Positions 62,380 to 64,000 of a DNA stretch of 64,000 nt are shown here, piece by piece. The DNA is taken from NCBI GenBank assembly GCA_045598105.1, contig JAZLLK010000037.1, positions 1-64,000 of the forward strand. The letters are read 5' to 3'. The notes under the pieces were generated by a model that saw only the letters and a list, made by a program, of their open reading frames with translations, was not told the DNA's origin and did not search any database. Position numbers and translations under genes: made by a program. The DNA is from UBA1205 sp045598105 (GTDB lineage: Bacteria > Bacteroidota > Bacteroidia > Bacteroidales > WCHB1-69). Position 1 is the first letter of the stretch, and every line of letters starts with the position of its first letter.

Positions 62380-63155
62380 TAGTATATCAATGTTTTAATA
62401 CCCCATGCACGCAGAGGGGCGGCTATGGTTTCCAATTCGTCTTTTTCTATTTTTACCAGCGATTTTTCAGGCGTTTCTCTATCTATAGGATACAACATTA
62501 CCGTGTGCGGATGTATACGCTCTATACGCTCCATCCAAGCTGCCAACTCCTCACCGCGGGTGTTATCTACCTTATAGTCATCATTATACCCTCTCAAAAA
62601 AAGCGTTTGTATAGTCAGCTTGCCCTTAAATTCACACAACCTATGGGTAATATCTTCTATATCTATGTGCTCAAACGGCTTATTTATAATGTCAAACATT
62701 TGCTGAGTACCTGCGTCTAACTTTAACATGGGATTATCTATTTTGAGCAAAGTACGCATTACGTCATCCCGATACAACTGGGTAGAATTAGAAAGACAGG
62801 ATATAATGGAGTGAGGATAGTATTCATTCCTTAATTCTATAATTCTATTGGTAATAATTTCAAATTCAGGATGAAGCGTAGGTTCACCATTACCGGAATA
62901 GGTTATGGAATCTATTACCGTACCCTCATCATGCATTTGCTTAAAGCGTTCTTCCAATACCGGTAATATTACATCAGCATGTAATAACTTGTCATACTTT
63001 ACCTCCGATGTAAGCCCCCAACCACATTCACAATATATACAATTGAATGTACAGAACTTAATATCTTCAGGCATAAGGTTGATACCCAATGAATTACCCA
63101 AACGACGACTATGTATGGGACCAAATATAATTTTATTAAATAATATTCCTGACAT
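62379..63155 (-). CDS. Radical SAM protein
   Basis: 258 residues from ATG 63155. A further upstream ATG (63185) is rejected because a TACCTTTG promoter element lies between the two. IIFGPIHSRRLGNSLGINLMPEDIKFCTFNCIYCECGW gives the cluster motif Cys35-x3-Cys39-x2-Cys42. TYSGNGEPTLHPEFE binds SAM. The set resembles the group of MoaA/PflA-like Fe-S oxidoreductases with unknown substrates. It is co-transcribed with the retropepsin-like gene downstream. Confidence 0.88.
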   Translation of the reverse strand: MSGILFNKIIFGPIHSRRLGNSLGINLMPEDIKFCTFNCIYCECGWGLTSEVKYDKLLHADVILPVLEERFKQMHDEGTVIDSITYSGNGEPTLHPEFEIITNRIIELRNEYYPHSIISCLSNSTQLYRDDVMRTLLKIDNPMLKLDAGTQQMFDIINKPFEHIDIEDITHRLCEFKGKLTIQTLFLRGYNDDYKVDNTRGEELAAWMERIERIHPHTVMLYPIDRETPEKSLVKIEKDELETIAAPLRAWGIKTLIY

Positions 63156-63173
63156 ATAGCTATTATTTTGTTG

Positions 63174-63181
63174 CAAAGGTA
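63174..63181 (-). promoter_or_regulatory. -7 promoter element of the radical SAM-protease operon
   Basis: On the minus strand TACCTTTG followed by C lies 18 nt upstream of ATG 63155. It fixes that ATG as the start. Confidence 0.6.
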
Positions 63182-63341
63182 GCATATTTTATGCTGTCAA
63201 ACCCCAATTAAGGTCTATTTTCTTTTACCCTTAATACAAAAAAAAACAGCTACTGCCATAGTCCGAATAACGGCTTAAAGCAACGCTTATCGTCATGGTA
63301 GGGGTGTTGCAAGTCTGTAGTGGATATCAGCATCACAAGGC

Positions 63342-64000
63342 TTAGCGCATGCGGGAATAAAAATTAAAGAAAAACAGGGACGGAAGCCCTTGCTACGCAA
63401 CGGGAAGCCTGCACAGGAAAATTTTCCTTGCAAGCAGAAGCTTGCAGACAAAATTTCCCTTACGCATGCTTATTACATTCCTTCCGTCCCTAAAAAACAC
63501 GCCACTTACAGTGGCTGGAAAACTACTTTAACATACTTATTACAAATGCTAATTAACGGTATTACATACCATCAGCGAGAAAAAAACGGGGGTAATACCG
63601 TAATTTCAAAGGTATAGCGTTTAAATTAAAATGCATTCCTAAAGCCCTCCTACAGAGTGCTACCGACCCGCATAAGCGGTGATTTTTACCTTCGGTGATT
63701 TTGCTCCGCTTTAACCAAACAAACCTTCGGCTTGTTTGGTCTAAAGCTTAATCGCAAAATTCTTTGTTACTTTCTTTGTATGGCAGACAAAGAAAGTAAG
63801 TAGAAAGTAATAACAATATAATTCCGGTATTTGTAAATAATATGAGTATAATAACTTTAGTTATAAGTACAACCTCTATTTAAAGGGTTGTACCACGTTT
63901 TTTTCTCGTGTATTACCGCAGGAACGTTAAATAAACAATGGTTATAAGAGAACAGAATTGGTTTTCTCGCCCGCAGAGGCGGGCGTGTTTTCTCGGGACG
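63342..64000. repeat. Composite intergenic element, copy 5 (internal module inverted; cut by window end)
   Basis: It begins at TTAGCGCATGCGGG (63342). Left arm: GGGACGGAAG 63377-63386 pairing with CTTCCGTCCC 63481-63490, then the GCCACT hairpin. The internal module (about 63640-63805) is the reverse complement of that in copies 1 and 4, with the TTACTTTCTTTGT hairpin at 63767-63799 and the CCGCTTTAACCAAACAAACC block. The right arm starts near 63955 with a CGCCCGC/GCGGGCG hairpin and reaches GGGACG at 63995-64000, where the window ends. No gene is visible from 63186 to 64000. Confidence 0.8.

Noticed and set aside
63156..63185. Ten extra N-terminal residues for the radical SAM protein
   Set aside because: The segment contains the TACCTTTG promoter element, so it should not be transcribed as coding sequence.

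Overview
The window looks like a chromosomal segment of an anaerobic member of the Bacteroidota (Bacteroidales-like). This is inferred from repeated TAnnTTTG promoter -7 elements, a protein with a type IX secretion C-terminal sorting domain, a TonB with an acidic linker, an LptD/AsmA outer-membrane set, and the oxygen-sensitive RnfB-like and HydG proteins. Most of the segment is moderately AT-rich. The first 1.5 kb is visibly GC-richer and has different codon use.

Layout. (1) 1-1458: part of a diversity-generating retroelement (DGR)-like locus. It holds the C-terminal variable region of a lectin-like target, a MutS-like/Avd fusion protein and a second, diverged variable-region fragment. It sits beside a tRNA-Leu(GAG) gene. 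No reverse transcriptase or template repeat is visible. (2) 1957-4599 (minus): an arginine deiminase, pyrB and pyrI gene run. (3) 4899-10682 (plus): an RnfB-like ferredoxin protein, TonB, polyprenyl synthase, PBP2 and RodA. (4) 11528-16410: lptD (minus), divergent from a cell-wall amidase and an MlaD-type protein. (5) 17389-42015: one long plus-strand surface-glycan cluster. It contains a Wzt-type ATPase, two DegT-type proteins, an ATP-grasp enzyme, an epimerase, a 1123-residue PKD/T9SS protein, several glycosyltransferases, PIG-L and NodB deacetylases, WbqC, FemAB-like and GNAT-like proteins, an AlbA_2 regulator and two polytopic membrane proteins. (6) 42482-44141: a TM1266-type regulator and HydG. 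(7) 44854-47448 (minus): an AsmA-like protein. (8) 48927-51455: pckA and a lipid A acyltransferase-like protein. (9) 51561-54756: a type II restriction-modification island with a Vsr endonuclease fused to a C5 DNA methyltransferase, a HpaII-family endonuclease, and a small five-repeat protein. (10) 54846-61874: metG, LD-carboxypeptidase, a membrane protein, a GT4 enzyme, rnhB and a membrane-anchored protein. (11) 61945-63155 (minus): a radical SAM protein and a retropepsin-like protease.

The most unusual non-coding content is a family of five composite, hairpin-rich intergenic elements at about 10750, 16602, 44282, 47556 and 63342. They have inverted terminal arms, are bounded by an AGCG(A/T)ATGCGGG motif, and carry paired substitutions that preserve stems. 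Three of them contain an additional internal module, which is inverted in the last copy. I see no protein gene in them.

Functionally, regions 3, 4, 5, 8 and 10 share an envelope theme: peptidoglycan elongation, outer-membrane assembly, glycan synthesis and lipid A acylation. The DGR fragment and the restriction-modification island are the likely horizontally acquired parts. All functional calls rest on motif recognition by eye; no database search was run.
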